A stretch of DNA of 64,000 nt from Cephalotus follicularis (taxonomy: Eukaryota; Streptophyta; Magnoliopsida; Oxalidales; Cephalotaceae), in the NCBI GenBank assembly GCA_001972305.1, contig BDDD01002295.1:256602-320601 (forward strand). Reading direction: 5' to 3'. The position numbers were made by a program, and so were the translations under genes. Positions within the stretch are counted from its first letter, which is position 1. Every line of letters starts with the position of its first letter. This document shows positions 62,734 to 64,000 of the stretch, piece after piece. A model generated the notes under the pieces. It saw only the letters and a program-made list of their open reading frames with translations. It made no database searches and was not told the DNA's origin.

Positions 62734-64000
62734 TGTCACACCCCGTTTTTGACAACGCATATAAGGTGGTAAGGCAATTAACATTAAGATTCAGCTCATG
62801 CAAATACCATAAAATTTAAACTATTAAACAAGACATCAGTTGTGGAAGCATTAAACTCATAAGTTGAAAACAGGTAACGTGTATCCCATACTGCATGCTA
62901 CTCAAAAAAACCTGTCATTGTTAAAAGCCCACAAACGGAGCGTGATTGTAATACATTAACCCAAAAGTAAAGTACAACAAAACCATCGGTACAGTACATC
63001 AGTATCCTTAAACAAAACTAGTTTATTACAAAGCAGATTAATATAAAGCAACAACAACTACAATAAGGCTTGTTCTTCGTCCATGCTAGTCCAACCGGTC
63101 CACTGCATCAATCTGTAAAGTAGGGGGTTAGCCTTTGTCCTCACTCAGCTAAGTCATAAAGGTAGCTCGGGATCAACATTAAATGCATGTCATGTAATGT
63201 GTGCACAATGATGCAGTGTGGGAAATACCAGTTTATATATATATGAAAAATATATATATTTTAGCAGTACAGTAAAATAACAGTAGGGTCATATATTTTA
63301 AAAATATATGTATGCAATAACAGTACAGTAGTAGTCGAGCCAGTACTATGTCAGCAGGCACAATAATGTCCGAAACGGACCAACAGACAGTACAGTAAGT
63401 TCGTAAAAGGACCACAACAGGCATGCAGTATGTGTAATGTCGCCATCTCCTAGCCCCACGTTACACTCCCACTTCGGTCCCTTCTCCAGGCAACCAAACG
63501 AGGCAACAATACAGTACAGTGAGTTACCCAGCCAACTCCTGGCTCCTAGGTCAACCCTACCACTAGCCGGCGCTGGTAGTCTCCGCCATGCAACTAGTGG
63601 CTCAAGCACAAACACAGTAAATTCACATAGCAAATACAGTGAATCAATACAGTAAACAGTGCAGTAAACAGTAGAGTAGTGATCGTTTAGATCGACAACA
63701 AGCAGTTTATTTCAAAATGTTTTCAAGAGTCATAACATTTGAAATATGTATTTTAAGTAGTGGAAAATACTTTTCAATAGTTTAGTAGGGTGGAAATCAC
63801 TTTCCCAGTTATTTGAAAACGTATCATTGTCAAATAGCTATTTTGCATTCAAAACTGTCATTTTCGGTTTCACCTATGCATCTCCAAATGAACATTGTAA
63901 TCTAGAAATCATAAACAGTTATAATCAATCAATAAACAGGCGGTATTCACTATATATGCAATGCATACAAATGCTATAATGCATCCTAAATGAGATCATC
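62734..64000 (-). mobile_element. G7: gypsy-type LTR related to the G3 LTR, running off the window
   Basis: It starts TGTCACACCCCGTTTT on the plus strand, as the G3 right LTR does (TGTCACACCCCATTTT). It keeps the G3 order: TAAACGGAGCRTGA, GTAGGGGGTTAGC, CTCGGGRTCAA, CACTTTCCCAG and ATATGCAATGCATAC blocks. The window ends about where G3 has its motif array. Orientation is assigned by analogy to G3. Confidence 0.75.
63265..63675. repeat. ACAGTA/CAGTACAGTA motif cluster in G7
   Basis: CAGTACAGTA occurs at 63265, 63321, 63388 and (as ACAGTACAGT) 63511. CAGTA or ACAGT singles are at 63281, 63341, 63614, 63635 and several more to 63675. Some steps are 20-21 bp but others are irregular. Confidence 0.6.

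Noticed and set aside
1..64000. Integrated plant virus (pararetrovirus), Helitron or DNA transposon
   Set aside because: No movement-protein/coat arrangement, rolling-circle helicase or transposase was recognised. All enzymatic remnants are of LTR retrotransposons or the LINE.
1..64000. tRNA, rRNA or conserved host protein-coding genes
   Set aside because: No cloverleaf or rRNA sequence was noticed by eye, and every frame with recognisable similarity belongs to a retroelement. A tRNA-specific and protein search would be needed to exclude small genes.

Overview
This is plant nuclear DNA, very probably heterochromatic and from a eudicot. I find no gene I would call a host gene. Almost every kilobase is LTR retrotransposon, plus one LINE, stacked by nested insertion. 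Support for this comes from LTR pairs with TG/CA ends, perfect or near-perfect 5-bp target-site duplications (TSDs), initiator-Met primer-binding sites (PBS), polypurine tracts (PPT), and gag/pol remnants carrying stops and frameshifts. I use these labels: G1-G7 for Ty3/gypsy elements or LTRs, C1-C8 for Ty1/copia, N1 for the LINE and L1 for the left-edge LTR.

Layout, left to right. L1 (1-713) is a gypsy LTR end inside the 3' part of C1, a SIRE-like copia whose 3' LTR is 1255-2464. C1 cuts G1, a minus-strand gypsy element (2465-6985). Next come C2, an Angela/Tork-like copia (6986-11001, minus), and C3, a copia LTR plus gag (11002-12727, gag resuming at 27170). C3 gag is split by G2, a solo LTR (12728-27169, TSD ACGTT). 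G2 is itself split by G3, a complete minus-strand chromovirus (12931-24594, TSD GGAAT). G3 holds the solo LTR G4 (18154-20227). A minus-strand L1-type LINE, N1, spans about 27728-33785. C4 (33857-34860) is an Angela-like LTR cut by C5, a plus-strand SIRE-like copia (34861-46852). The C5 integrase is split by C6 (38746-43210, TSD CCCAC), which contains the gypsy LTR piece G5. C5 is cut by the gypsy LTR G6. G6 is split by C7, an Angela-like element of about 15 kb (47330-62375, TSD AGTGG). C7 gag is split by C8, a young deleted SIRE-like element (53192-58437, TSD AGAAT). G7, another gypsy LTR, runs from 62734 off the window.

The only long undamaged reading frame is the third ORF of C8 (395 codons, minus strand). 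A damaged relative follows pol in C5.

The most unusual signal is not a gene. Several unrelated element families carry arrays of a short palindrome with a GTCGAC core: CAGTCGACTG in gypsy LTRs, and GCGTCGACGC or CGTCGATGTC in copia LTRs and gypsy G5. Copies sit at a register of about 21 bp, sometimes 28 bp, and the sequence between them is not conserved. In SIRE-like LTRs the array lies just upstream of the TATA box. A second array sits between pol and the third ORF. The two LTRs of G3 differ by exactly one 21-bp and one 49-bp (21+28) array step. A second module, with a GACTCGGCG core, is shared by gypsy G5 and copia C7. This looks like a cis-element system that spreads between, or is convergently selected in, unrelated retrotransposons.
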